A stretch of DNA of 7,233 bases from Oscillospiraceae bacterium (GTDB lineage: Bacteria; Bacillota_A; Clostridia; Oscillospirales; Ruminococcaceae): the NCBI GenBank assembly GCA_018109965.1, contig JAGBFE010000019.1, positions 1 to 7,233 of the forward strand. Reading direction: 5' to 3'. The notes below the pieces were generated by a model that did no database searches, was not told where the DNA came from, and saw nothing but the letters and a program-made list of their open reading frames with translations. The translations under genes were made by a program, and so were the position numbers. Below, in pieces: positions 1-6,844 of this stretch (positions are counted from its first letter, which is position 1; each line of letters begins with the position of its first letter).

Positions 1-633
1 ACATACTTTATGCCTACAAATCCGGGTGCCCAGAAGCACTTTGACCATCTTGAAAACAGCTGCTGCCACGGCACAGGCCTTGAAAACCACTTCAAATACG
101 GCGAATACATCTATGCAAAAACAGATGACGCTGTTGTGGTTAACCTGTTTATTCCTAACAAACTCACAGCTGAAAACGATGTAATCGAAGTTTGTGCAAA
201 AGCTGAAGCCAGCACATACAATGTAGCAGTTAAAGTTGAAAAACTTTCAAAAGACACACTCAAAGTGCGCAAACCGCTGTGGGCTGAAAGCGCAGCTGTA
301 AAAGTAAACGGCGAAACAGTTACACCTTGCGAATGTGACGGCTACTATGTATTCAAACTGACAGAAGGCACAGTTGAATTTGTATTCGGTGCAAAAGGAT
401 ATCTGTCAAAAACAGTTGATGACGAAAAAACAGCAAGTATCTGCTGGGGTCCTTATGTTCTGACTGCTATCTGCGACTGCCACGAATTTATCGAATTTGA
501 CGTGACAGAAGAAACACTTGCTGACAAGCTTGTTCACAAAGGTGACCTTGAATTTGAACTCTGCGGTCACAGATTTATGCCACTGTGCAAGGTAAATCAG
601 GAACATTACCACGTTTATATCAAATTGAAATAA
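1..633 (+). CDS. Beta-L-arabinofuranosidase, GH127/GH146-like, C-terminal part (5' end outside window)
   Basis: The frame is open from base 1, so this is the last 210 codons of a longer gene; the internal ATG at 10 is not a likely start. Near the beginning it has ENSCCHGTGLENHFKYGE (fragment residues 18-35). Such a Cys-Cys-x-Gly block followed by ENHxKYGE and a NLFIP strand is typical of the DUF1680/GH127-GH146 family. In characterised members clustered cysteines bind zinc and one acts as the nucleophile; Cys21 and Cys22 here are the candidates. The rest is rich in beta strands, as expected for the C-terminal sandwich domains. No secretion signal can be judged because the N-terminus is missing. 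The gene lies 42 bp upstream of araA on the same strand, which suggests that it releases L-arabinose for the enzymes encoded next. The exact GH family and substrate are inferred. Confidence 0.88.
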   Translation, partial: TYFMPTNPGAQKHFDHLENSCCHGTGLENHFKYGEYIYAKTDDAVVVNLFIPNKLTAENDVIEVCAKAEASTYNVAVKVEKLSKDTLKVRKPLWAESAAVKVNGETVTPCECDGYYVFKLTEGTVEFVFGAKGYLSKTVDDEKTASICWGPYVLTAICDCHEFIEFDVTEETLADKLVHKGDLEFELCGHRFMPLCKVNQEHYHVYIKLK

Positions 634-675
634 TTAAACATTTTCGACATATATCATTTAAAAGGAGAAACAATT

Positions 676-2142
676 ATGAGCAAATACAAATTTTGGTTTG
701 TTGTAGGCAGCCAGTCCCTCTATGGTGACGAAGTGCTTAAAACAGTTGCTGAAAGAAGTGCTGAAATGGCAGCAGAACTTTCCAAAGTTCTTCCATATCC
801 ACTTGAATACAAAGTTACAGCAATGGCAAACAAACAGATTGCAGACGTTATCAAAGAAGCTAACTACGATGACACATGTGCAGGTATCATCACATGGTGT
901 CACACATTCAGCCCATCCAAAATGTGGATCAACGGCCTTGTAAATCTGCAGAAACCTTACTGCCACCTTGCAACACAGTACAACCTTGAAATCCCTAACG
1001 AAGAAATCGATATGGACTTTATGAACCTCAACCAGGCTGCACACGGTGACCGTGAACACGGCTTCATCGTTTCCCGTCTGCGTATGCCAAGAAAAGTTGT
1101 TGCAGGCTACTGGAAAGACGAAAAAGTTCATGCACGTCTCGGCGACTGGATGAAAGCAGCAGTTGGCGTTGCAGTTTCCAAAGAAATGAAAGTTATGCGT
1201 TTTGGCGACAACATGCGCGAAGTTGCTGTTACAGAAGGCGACAAAGTTGAAGCACAGATCAAACTTGGCTGGCAGGTTAACACCTGGGCAACAGGCGACC
1301 TTGTAAAAGAAATGAACGCTGTTACAGAAGCTGAAATCGATGCATTGATGGCAGAATACAAAGCAAGCTATGACATCGCAACAGACAATGAATATGCAAT
1401 CCGTTATCAGGCAAGAGAAGAAATTGCTATGAAGAAGATGATGGACCGCGAAGGCTGCAAGGCATTCTCCAACACATTCCAGGACCTTTACGGTATGGAA
1501 CAGCTGCCTGGTCTTGCTTCACAGCATCTTATGGCACAGGGCTACGGCTACGGCGGTGAAGGCGACTGGAAAGTTTCCGCTATGACAGCTATTATGAAAG
1601 CTATGGGCGAAAACGGCAACGGTGCTTCCGCATTTATGGAAGACTACACATACCATCTTGTACAGGGCAGCGAATACTCCCTCGGCGCACATATGCTGGA
1701 AGTTTGCCCAAGCCTTGCTGCAACAAAACCACGTATCGAAACACATCACCTCGGTATCGGTATGAACGAAAAAGACCCTGCACGTCTTGTTTTTGAAGGC
1801 AAAGAAGGCGACGCTATCGTTGCAAGCCTTATCGATATGGGCGGCAGACTCCGTCTTATCGTTCAGGATATCGTTTGTGTAAAACCAATTATGGAAATGC
1901 CAAACCTTCCTGTTGCACGCGTTATGTGGAAAGCTATGCCTGACCTTACAACAGGTGTTGAATGCTGGATCACAGCAGGCGGCGCACACCACACAGTTCT
2001 CTCCTACGACGTAACTGCAGAACAGATGCGTGACTGGGCAAAAATGATGGACATCGAATTTGTTCACATCACAAAAGACACAACAGTTGAAAAACTTGAA
2101 GAAGAACTGTTCCTCAAAGACCTTGCTTGGAAACTTAAATAA
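676..2142 (+). CDS. araA: L-arabinose isomerase
   Basis: Converts L-arabinose to L-ribulose in the cytoplasm, the first step of the arabinose pathway. The 488-aa length is normal for AraA. The start ATG has AAAGGAG (661-667) eight bases upstream, and the N-terminus [13 protein letters not shown] is the family signature. The metal and active-site residues are all present: Glu295 in GEGDW, Glu322 in FMEDYTYH, His339 in [10 protein letters not shown] and His439 in [10 protein letters not shown]. Each sits exactly 11 positions before the E. coli equivalents Glu306, Glu333, His350 and His450. It lies between the arabinofuranosidase gene and araD (17-bp gap), consistent with one operon. The 42-bp gap upstream shows no convincing promoter, so transcription probably starts outside the window. 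I see no frameshift or missing segment. Confidence 0.98.
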   Translation: MSKYKFWFVVGSQSLYGDEVLKTVAERSAEMAAELSKVLPYPLEYKVTAMANKQIADVIKEANYDDTCAGIITWCHTFSPSKMWINGLVNLQKPYCHLATQYNLEIPNEEIDMDFMNLNQAAHGDREHGFIVSRLRMPRKVVAGYWKDEKVHARLGDWMKAAVGVAVSKEMKVMRFGDNMREVAVTEGDKVEAQIKLGWQVNTWATGDLVKEMNAVTEAEIDALMAEYKASYDIATDNEYAIRYQAREEIAMKKMMDREGCKAFSNTFQDLYGMEQLPGLASQHLMAQGYGYGGEGDWKVSAMTAIMKAMGENGNGASAFMEDYTYHLVQGSEYSLGAHMLEVCPSLAATKPRIETHHLGIGMNEKDPARLVFEGKEGDAIVASLIDMGGRLRLIVQDIVCVKPIMEMPNLPVARVMWKAMPDLTTGVECWITAGGAHHTVLSYDVTAEQMRDWAKMMDIEFVHITKDTTVEKLEEELFLKDLAWKLK

Positions 2143-2150
2143 TAAATCTT

Positions 2151-2156
2151 GGTGAT
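2151..2156 (+). promoter_or_regulatory. Offset ribosome binding site of araD (GGTGAT)
   Basis: GGTGAT lies only 3 bases before the araD ATG. It matches the downstream half of the full Shine-Dalgarno complement AAGGAGGTGAT. When aligned on that full sequence the effective spacing is about 7 bases, so the site should work although no GGAGG is present. It supports the start at 2160 and may make araD translation weaker than that of araA or the kinase. Confidence 0.6.
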
Positions 2157-2159
2157 ATT

Positions 2160-2858
2160 ATGTATACAGAATTAAAACAGCGTGTTTTTAAAGCAAATAT
2201 GCTTTTGCCAAAATATGATCTGGTAAAATTCACCTGGGGCAATGTGTCGGAAATTGACAGAGAAAAAGGTGTTATCGCAATCAAACCAAGCGGCGTGGAA
2301 TACGATGTTATGACAGCTGACGATATGGTTGTTGTGGACCTTGAAAGCGGAAAAGTGGTGGAAGGCAAATACAAGCCTTCCTCCGACACTGCAACACATC
2401 TGGAAATTTACCGTCAGTTCCCTGAGGTTGGCGGTGTTGTGCACACACACAGCCGCTGGGCAACAATCTTCTCCCAGATGAAAATGGACTGCCCTGCCCT
2501 TGGCACAACCCACGGTGACTATTTCTACGGCAGTATCCCTGCAACAAGAGATATGACAAAGGAAGAAATCAACGGCGAATACGAGCTCAACACAGGCAAA
2601 GTTATCGTTGAAACTTTCAGAACCCGTGGTATCGAAGCAAAAGACGTTCCATCCGTGCTGGTTGCAAGCCACGGCCCGTTCAGCTGGGGCAAGGATGCTG
2701 ACAATGCAGTTCACAATGCAGTAGTGCTTGAAGAAGTTGCATTTATGGCATGGCACACAATGATGATGAAACAGAGCATCGGCTCTATGGACCAGACTTT
2801 GCTTGACAAACACTATCTCCGCAAACACGGCGCAAATGCCTACTACGGACAAAAATAA
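2160..2858 (+). CDS. araD: L-ribulose-5-phosphate 4-epimerase
   Basis: Converts L-ribulose 5-phosphate to D-xylulose 5-phosphate, joining arabinose breakdown to the pentose phosphate pathway. It is a class II aldolase/epimerase of 232 aa, the usual length. The fold motifs appear in order: FTWGNVS (24-30), KPSGVEYD (42-49), [11 protein letters not shown] (74-84), GGVVHTHSR (91-99), [10 protein letters not shown] (115-124) and the C-terminal GANAYYGQK. The zinc ligands His95, His97 and His171 and the catalytic or binding residues Asp76, Asp120 and Tyr229 fall at the same numbers as in E. coli AraD, so the protein is almost co-linear with it and should be active. The gene starts 17 bp after araA and ends 13 bp before the kinase start. 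This order, with the kinase last, keeps the three pathway enzymes together. Confidence 0.97.
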   Translation: MYTELKQRVFKANMLLPKYDLVKFTWGNVSEIDREKGVIAIKPSGVEYDVMTADDMVVVDLESGKVVEGKYKPSSDTATHLEIYRQFPEVGGVVHTHSRWATIFSQMKMDCPALGTTHGDYFYGSIPATRDMTKEEINGEYELNTGKVIVETFRTRGIEAKDVPSVLVASHGPFSWGKDADNAVHNAVVLEEVAFMAWHTMMMKQSIGSMDQTLLDKHYLRKHGANAYYGQK

Positions 2859-2864
2859 AAGGAG
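2859..2864 (+). promoter_or_regulatory. Ribosome binding site that fixes the kinase start
   Basis: AAGGAG directly follows the araD stop codon, with 7 bases to the ATG at 2872. A longer reading frame is open from 2803, but that ATG lies inside araD and has no such site. The kinase N-terminus is therefore placed at 2872. Confidence 0.85.
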
Positions 2865-2871
2865 ACATAAA

Positions 2872-4467
2872 ATGTCTGAAAATATCAAAAATCTTATCGC
2901 AAACGGCGATATTTCCCTTGGTGTTGAATTCGGCTCAACACGAATCAAAGCTGTTCTTACAACAAAAGGTGCAAATGTGATTGCACAGTCCGACTTTGAA
3001 TGGGAAAACCAGGTGGTTGACGGCGTATTCTCATATGACCTCAAAGATGTTTGGGTTGGCCTGCAGGACTGCTACAAAAAAATTGCAGACCAGGTTAAAG
3101 CAGAATACGGTGTTGAACTCACAAAAATCAAAGCAATGGGCCTTTCTGCAATGATGCACGGCTACATTGCCTTTGACAAGGACAATAATCTGCTTGTTCC
3201 TTTCCGTACCTGGAGAAACACAATCACAGAACAGGCTGCTGATGTGCTCAGCGAAGCATTCAAATTCAACATCCCACAGCGCTGGACAGTTGCACATCTT
3301 TATCAGGCTATCCTCAAAAAAGAAGCACACATCCCACAGGTTGACTTTGTTACAACACTTGCAGGCTATGTGCACTGGCAGCTCACAGGCAACAAGGTTG
3401 TTGGTATAGGTGAAGCAAGCGGTATCTTCCCGATTGATGAAACAACACTGGACTACAATGCTGATATGGCAGCAAAATTTGACCAGCTCACTGCAAAAGA
3501 AGGCTTTGGCAAAAAACTGGCCGAAGTGTTCCCAAAAGTTCTCCTTGCAGGTGACGTGGCAGGCACACTTACAAAAGAAGGCGCACTGCTTATCGACCCT
3601 ACAGGCAAACTTGAAGCAGGCACAGAAATCTGCCCGCCTGAAGGCGATGCAGGCACAGGTATGGTTGCAACAAACAGCATCCTGCCAAAAACCGGCAACA
3701 TCTCTGCAGGCACATCCATCTTTGCAATGATTGTTCTGGAAAAAAGCCTTGCAAACTACTACAAGGAAATCGATATGGTAACAACACCTGTTGGTCACCC
3801 TGTAGCAATGGTTCACTGCAACACCTGCACATCCGACATCAACGACTATGTGCGTATGTTCCATACATTTGCCAAAAAGTTCAATCCGGATTGTGAAATT
3901 GGCGAAATTTATAACTATTTGTATAATGAAGCCGCAAAAGGCGATTATGACTGCGGCGGTTTGTGCAGCATCAACTACTTTGCAGGGGAACCTGTTGTAG
4001 GTGTTGAAGAAGGCGTGCCGATGTTCCTGCGCAATCCACAGGGCAACTTTACACTGCAGAACTTTATGCGCAGCCAGATTTACGCAACATTTGCCTGTGT
4101 AAAAATTGGTCTTGATATGCTGTTCAAGGACGAACACGTGCCTGTAGAAAAACTTCTCGGTCACGGCGGTCTCTTCAAAGTTGAAGGCGTTGCACAGCAG
4201 ATGATGGCAAGCGCACTGGACACAGCTGTTCAGGTTACAAAATCTGCAAGTGAAGGCGGTGCATGGGGCATGGCAATCCTTGCTGAATACATGAAAGAAA
4301 AAGGCGAAAAATCCCTTGCCCAGTACATCGAAGATGTTATCTTTGCAAACGCAGAATCCTCAACAAAGGAACCAATTGCAGAAGAAACAGCAGGCTACAA
4401 TGCATTTATCGAAATGTACAAAAAAGCACTCTGTGCCGAAAAAGCAGCGGCTGCAATTCTCAAATAA
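2872..4467 (+). CDS. araK: FGGY-family pentulose kinase, probable L-ribulokinase of the AraK type (functional counterpart of AraB)
   Basis: Probably phosphorylates L-ribulose to L-ribulose 5-phosphate with ATP, supplying AraD. The protein has 531 aa from the start chosen by its ribosome binding site. FGGY features are GVEFGSTRIK (17-26, phosphate-binding loop), MGLSAMMHGYIAFD (89-102), EGDAGTGM (257-264, likely catalytic Asp259), NISAGTS (276-282) and the C-terminal LGHGGLFKVEGVAQQ adenine-site region. The first motif has Glu19 where many FGGY kinases have Asp. As I recall, this form is shared by the unusual ribulokinases of Bacteroides and Clostridium (AraK), which replace classical AraB and are often annotated as xylulokinase-like. 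The substrate assignment rests on that resemblance and on the position after araA and araD. It is the last operon gene, 13 bp after araD, with a terminator 13 bp after its stop codon. A short patch with different codon choice lies at 3886-3963. A xylulokinase is the main alternative. Confidence 0.9.
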   Translation: MSENIKNLIANGDISLGVEFGSTRIKAVLTTKGANVIAQSDFEWENQVVDGVFSYDLKDVWVGLQDCYKKIADQVKAEYGVELTKIKAMGLSAMMHGYIAFDKDNNLLVPFRTWRNTITEQAADVLSEAFKFNIPQRWTVAHLYQAILKKEAHIPQVDFVTTLAGYVHWQLTGNKVVGIGEASGIFPIDETTLDYNADMAAKFDQLTAKEGFGKKLAEVFPKVLLAGDVAGTLTKEGALLIDPTGKLEAGTEICPPEGDAGTGMVATNSILPKTGNISAGTSIFAMIVLEKSLANYYKEIDMVTTPVGHPVAMVHCNTCTSDINDYVRMFHTFAKKFNPDCEIGEIYNYLYNEAAKGDYDCGGLCSINYFAGEPVVGVEEGVPMFLRNPQGNFTLQNFMRSQIYATFACVKIGLDMLFKDEHVPVEKLLGHGGLFKVEGVAQQMMASALDTAVQVTKSASEGGAWGMAILAEYMKEKGEKSLAQYIEDVIFANAESSTKEPIAEETAGYNAFIEMYKKALCAEKAAAAILK

Positions 4468-4480
4468 TCAAAACAAATTT

Positions 4481-4507
4481 AAAGGCGGTCATCCGACCGC
4501 CTTTTTG
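4481..4507 (+). terminator. Rho-independent terminator of the arabinose operon
   Basis: A perfect 7-bp GC-rich stem GGCGGTC / GACCGCC (4484-4490 and 4495-4501) closes a 4-base ATCC loop. It is extended by AAA/TTT pairing and followed by a T run (CTTTTTGTTTG). It starts 13 bases after the kinase stop codon, so it marks the operon end. Confidence 0.92.
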
Positions 4508-4520
4508 TTTGTCTTTGCAC

Positions 4521-4567
4521 TGTCATTCTGAACATCGCAAGGTGTGAAGAATCCCTCTGCCTGATTA
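4521..4567 (+). repeat. Left-half copy of the GTCATTCTGA intergenic repeat
   Basis: The stretch TGTCATTCTGA, then an insert, then GAAGAATC, then CCTCTGCCTGATTA aligns to the start of the complete element at 5160-5199. The tail differs mainly by C/T changes (CCTCTGCCTGATTA versus TCTTTGTTTGATTA). The insert ACATCGCAAGGTGT can fold as a short stem with a GCAA loop; the other copy has GCGAAGC at this place. No matching right arm (CAGAATGACA) follows, so this copy is half-size or decayed. Confidence 0.65.
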
Positions 4568-4641
4568 CATCTTATGTCTTTTATCTGTTGTATGTTTGTT
4601 GTAGGGAAAAGAGATATATCGGTGAAAAATCTGTGCAAAAG

Positions 4642-4670
4642 TTGACATATACAGCCTGTACAGTTAAAAT
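4642..4670 (+). promoter_or_regulatory. Sigma-A type promoter for the DUF805 gene
   Basis: TTGACA (4642-4647) and TAAAAT (4665-4670) are separated by exactly 17 bp, giving 6/6 and 5/6 consensus matches. Transcription would begin near 4677, about 40 bases before the ATG at 4717. The spacer contains the perfect 8-bp palindrome CTGTACAG (4656-4663), which could be an operator. The predicted message would start with a small hairpin, TGTGC-TGCG-GCACA (4678-4691). Confidence 0.72.
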
Positions 4671-4716
4671 TATATTGTGTGCTGCGGCACAAATTGATTT
4701 ATTGTGAGAGGTTAAA

Positions 4717-5139
4717 ATGAAAGAGATTAAAGGCGCAATAAAAAGTTATTTTATAAATTTTGCAAACTACCGCGGAACAACAGGCAAAAATGAATATTTC
4801 TTTTCTGTATGTTTTGGTCTTGCAGTGCTCAGTTTTGTGGAACTTATACTCAAATTTTTAGGTGTAGGCCCAAATGTATTTTTTGTGGTGGACACAATTC
4901 TGCTCATCCCAATGCTCACACTGTGTGCACGCCGTCTCAATGATGCGGGCAAAAACTGGCTGTTTGCATTTATGATTATGCTGCCAAGCCCTTTCAACCT
5001 TATCCTTATTGCTTATCTGTTGGTCATCAAGGGCAGAAAGGTAGAGCATTTCTCCAATGCATTCACCAATGCAACCTATGTTATGCTTGCCCTTTACGGC
5101 CTGCTTAAAATTGTAGGTAATATGTTTATTGTGGTTTAA
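4717..5139 (+). CDS. DUF805 family small inner-membrane protein
   Basis: A 140-aa protein with four likely membrane segments, at about residues 28-47, 53-70, 81-103 and 120-139. Two family features support DUF805 (YhaH-like): NYRGTTGKNEYF (17-28), corresponding to the usual F-x-GR-x-xR-x-EFW block, and CARRLNDAGKNWLF (70-83), corresponding to the RRLHD-x-G block between membrane segments. The biochemical role of this family is not established. It has a GAGAGG ribosome binding site (4706-4711) five bases upstream of the ATG, its own promoter, and terminator-like hairpins on both sides. It therefore appears to be a separate transcription unit rather than part of the arabinose operon. A link to sugar use is not supported by the sequence. 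Confidence 0.85.
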   Translation: MKEIKGAIKSYFINFANYRGTTGKNEYFFSVCFGLAVLSFVELILKFLGVGPNVFFVVDTILLIPMLTLCARRLNDAGKNWLFAFMIMLPSPFNLILIAYLLVIKGRKVEHFSNAFTNATYVMLALYGLLKIVGNMFIVV

Positions 5140-5158
5140 ATTTATATAATAAAAATAG

Positions 5159-5239
5159 ATGTCATTCTGAGCGAAGCGAAGAATCTCTTTGTTTGATTAA
5201 ACCGAGGGATTCTTCGGCATAAATGCCTCAGAATGACAT
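5159..5239. repeat. Complete GTCATTCTGAG intergenic palindromic repeat (81 bp)
   Basis: The outer arms ATGTCATTCTGAG (5159-5171) and CTCAGAATGACAT (5227-5239) are perfect 13-bp inverted repeats. A second inner pair, CGAAGAATC (5177-5185) and GATTCTTCG (5208-5216), is also perfect, and the centre GTTT-GATT-AAAC can pair again. Small unpaired pieces are GCGAAG and GCATAAATGC. From memory, similar GTCATTCTGAGCGAAGCGAAGAATC units are widespread in intergenic regions of many bacteria. No open reading frame is inside, so it resembles a non-autonomous palindromic or MITE-like element. Confidence 0.85.
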
Positions 5240-5245
5240 TTTTTA
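5159..5245. terminator. Repeat hairpin acting as probable bidirectional terminator
   Basis: On the plus strand the long hairpin is directly followed by TTTTTTA (5239-5245), 19 bases after the DUF805 stop codon. On the minus strand it is followed by ATCTATTTTTATT. It lies between the convergent DUF805 and GrpB genes, so it could end both transcripts. Termination is inferred from structure only. Confidence 0.6.
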
Positions 5246-5285
5246 TCTGATAATATCTGGTTGGATATTCATCAGAGATTTTTGC
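5246..5285 (+). terminator. Second hairpin in the convergent gap
   Basis: TCTGATAATATC (5246-5257) pairs with GATATT-c-ATCAGA (5264-5276), a 12-bp stem with one bulged base and a TGGTTG loop. It is followed by GATTTTTGC. The stem is AT-rich and the T run short, so on the plus strand it is a weak back-up terminator at best. It begins 7 bases after the repeat and may be independent of it. Confidence 0.45.
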
Positions 5286-5303
5286 TGTATTTGATTTATA
5301 TAA

Positions 5304-5819
5304 TTATTTTAATCCGCACAATGCATAAAGTTCACTGATGCAGGGGGATTTGTATCCGATATATTTATCGATATTATCGGGGAACAGTTCTGCTGCTTTT
5401 TCTTTTACAGCACTGTATTTTTTAACTGATTCGGGATTGTTTCGGAGAAAATCCCTGAATCGAATATGACGGTGAAGTTCTGCAGAATATTGCGGACATA
5501 CATCTAAATGGTGATTTTGCAGATGCGGTTTATCCGTATATCTGAAAGCTTCCCTGTCCTTGATTCCAAGGTCTCCCTCGTGAATATATCCGATTGTTTC
5601 AAGCTTTTTTGCAATATCATCAAATACCGAATAATCCCTGATAATTACGTCAATGTCAATGCAGGGCTTTGCCGACATCCCTTCCACAGTGGTGCTGCCG
5701 ACGTGTTCAATGCCGATGATGACATCGCCTATAGCATTTTCAATTTCATATTTTATTTTTTCAAAATCAGTCTTCCAGTTGCTGTCATATGGCAAAACAA
5801 CCACTTTTTCAGTTCGCAT
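5304..5819 (-). CDS. GrpB family protein (UPF0157), nucleotidyltransferase-like
   Basis: A 171-aa protein starting at the ATG complementary to 5817-5819. A TTG at 5831 would add four residues, but it overlaps the TTGGAG ribosome binding site and is rejected. The N-terminus VVVLPYDSNWKTDFEK, then GIEHVGSTTVEGMSAKP (36-52) and IDIDVII, are the GrpB/UPF0157 signature; Asp55 and Asp57 form the acidic pair expected of a nucleotidyltransferase-like fold. A later NHHLDVCP block around residues 102-109 is also typical, and the length fits the family. The biological substrate of GrpB proteins is not well defined; this one is cytosolic, with no signal or membrane segment. It starts 34 bp after the AraC-type regulator stop on the same strand, so read-through transcription is likely. 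Confidence 0.93.
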   Translation of the reverse strand: MRTEKVVVLPYDSNWKTDFEKIKYEIENAIGDVIIGIEHVGSTTVEGMSAKPCIDIDVIIRDYSVFDDIAKKLETIGYIHEGDLGIKDREAFRYTDKPHLQNHHLDVCPQYSAELHRHIRFRDFLRNNPESVKKYSAVKEKAAELFPDNIDKYIGYKSPCISELYALCGLK

Positions 5820-5825
5820 ACAAAA

Positions 5826-5829
5826 CTCC
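5826..5829 (-). promoter_or_regulatory. Ribosome binding site that fixes the GrpB start
   Basis: On the minus strand GGAG, within TTGGAG, lies 6 bases before the ATG at 5819. This supports the shorter protein over the TTG start at 5831. Confidence 0.75.
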
Positions 5830-5853
5830 AAGTCGTAATTATAAAATTATGTA

Positions 5854-6699
5854 TTACAGATTTTCCTGCAGAATTCTTGTTTTTCGGTATTCTGACGGGG
5901 TGATTTTCAGATAATTCTGAAACGCTCTGTTAAAACTGCGTATGCTGTTGAAGCCGCAGTCAAAAGCAATATCTGTCAGATTTTTTTCGCTGTGGTTTAT
6001 AGCGTTCAAGGCTCTTTCAAGGCGGAAAAGAATGAGATAATCACTGAAATTCTGACCGGCAGTTTCCTTGAAAAAGTGGGAGAAATAATAGGTGGAATAC
6101 CCCGTGTGGCGCGCGATGTCCTCAAGGGATATGTGCCCTGCATAGTTTTGTGTAACGTAGCTGTCCACCTTGTAAAGCAGTTCAAGTTGTTTGGACTGCT
6201 TTTTGTTTTCCTCACTGCTTACCGAAGCAAAGGGGATATTGCGCAAAAAAAGCAATATTATATTGGACAAATCGCAGTTTATTGCCAGTTCAAAACCGCA
6301 GTTTTTGTCGGTAAATTCCTTTGCCACATTTTCCATCAGCTGTCTTGTGGCATTATAAAAACTGTGGCTTGGTGTGACAACGTGCTCCAGAAAGCGCAGA
6401 TGAGAAAAATCTGCCCCATCAACTTTAGTTACGGGATAAAACTTGATTATATAGCAGCGGTTGACACCCTCCGAGGTGTAGCTGTGCACCTCTCCCGGCA
6501 TAATAACCGCAATTTCACCTTTGTTTATGGTATAACTGCGGCTGTTTGTGTGCAGTGAAACTGTGCCGTTAAGCACATAAATCAGCTCAATTTCGTTGTG
6601 GAAATGGCTGAAATAATTCAGATTTGTCATCTGCAGGTCGATATAAGGCTTCTGCTCGCTTGCCTTGTGTATATTCTCGTAAAAAAAGTTGTCCGTCAT
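5854..6699 (-). CDS. AraC/XylS-family transcriptional regulator with N-terminal cupin domain
   Basis: A 281-aa DNA-binding regulator, starting at the ATG complementary to 6697-6699. An upstream in-frame TTG at 6717 is rejected because the GGGAGG ribosome binding site lies inside that extension. The N-terminal sugar-sensing cupin carries HFHNEIELIYVLNG (32-45) and GEIAVIMPGEVHSY (61-74). The C-terminal domain has two helix-turn-helix units: the first at about 190-215 (ISLEDIARHTGYSTYYFSHF) and the second at about 240-273 (NLTDIAFDCGFNSIRSFNRA, then ITPSEYRK). This layout is typical of activators that bind paired direct repeats. It is divergent from xylA across a 380-bp gap, so xylose (or a related sugar) control of xylA is the natural guess; arabinose genes could also be targets. 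It is not the GntR/LacI-type AraR nor the ROK-type XylR of Bacillus. Confidence 0.95.
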   Translation of the reverse strand: MTDNFFYENIHKASEQKPYIDLQMTNLNYFSHFHNEIELIYVLNGTVSLHTNSRSYTINKGEIAVIMPGEVHSYTSEGVNRCYIIKFYPVTKVDGADFSHLRFLEHVVTPSHSFYNATRQLMENVAKEFTDKNCGFELAINCDLSNIILLFLRNIPFASVSSEENKKQSKQLELLYKVDSYVTQNYAGHISLEDIARHTGYSTYYFSHFFKETAGQNFSDYLILFRLERALNAINHSEKNLTDIAFDCGFNSIRSFNRAFQNYLKITPSEYRKTRILQENL

Positions 6700-6706
6700 A
6701 AAGCAA

Positions 6707-6712
6707 CCTCCC
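6707..6712 (-). promoter_or_regulatory. Ribosome binding site of the AraC-type regulator gene
   Basis: GGGAGG on the minus strand lies 7 bases from the ATG at 6699. It determines the start codon and rules out the TTG at 6717. Confidence 0.85.
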
Positions 6713-6825
6713 AACAAAAAAACATAAACCCACTTTTTAACACAAAAAGGCTGTTACTGCGTCAGCGACACTTGCATTACACAAAGTAGTGCTGCGTGTC
6801 TTTTCCTTGTACCAGCACTTTTTGT

Positions 6826-6844
6826 GCAAAAATGGGCAAAAATG
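6826..6844 (+). repeat. Short tandem repeat GCAAAAATG x2
   Basis: GCAAAAATG (6826-6834) is repeated after one G as GCAAAAATG (6836-6844), a 10-bp period close to one DNA turn. It abuts the inverted repeat at 6845. It could be a paired half-site for a regulator, or on the minus strand supply the CATTTTTG tract of a terminator. Confidence 0.5.

Noticed and set aside
2803..2871. Longer N-terminus for the kinase overlapping araD
   Set aside because: The extra 23 residues come from out-of-frame araD sequence, and a strong ribosome binding site stands before the ATG at 2872.
2172..3044. Long minus-strand open frame opposite araD
   Set aside because: Same codon-bias shadow effect; the araD active-site residues prove the plus-strand gene, and the antisense product has no recognisable feature.
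3031..4164. Long minus-strand open frame opposite the kinase gene (377 codons)
   Set aside because: It is the mirror of a well-supported gene whose codon bias (GCA, ACA, AAA) avoids stops on the other strand. Its translation is cysteine- and phenylalanine-rich with no family motif and no ribosome binding site.
5159..5239. CRISPR-like or insertion-sequence interpretation of the hairpin repeat
   Set aside because: There is only one complete copy and one half copy, without regular spacers, transposase or clear target duplication, so only a small palindromic repeat can be supported.
5838..5843. TATAAT on the minus strand between the regulator and GrpB
   Set aside because: No acceptable -35 hexamer at 16-18 bp, and the implied start would leave almost no leader before the ribosome binding site. 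Co-transcription with the regulator is simpler.
5992..6558. Plus-strand open frame (188 codons) opposite the AraC-type gene
   Set aside because: The minus strand encodes a complete cupin plus double helix-turn-helix regulator; the plus-strand product shows no domain and no start signals.
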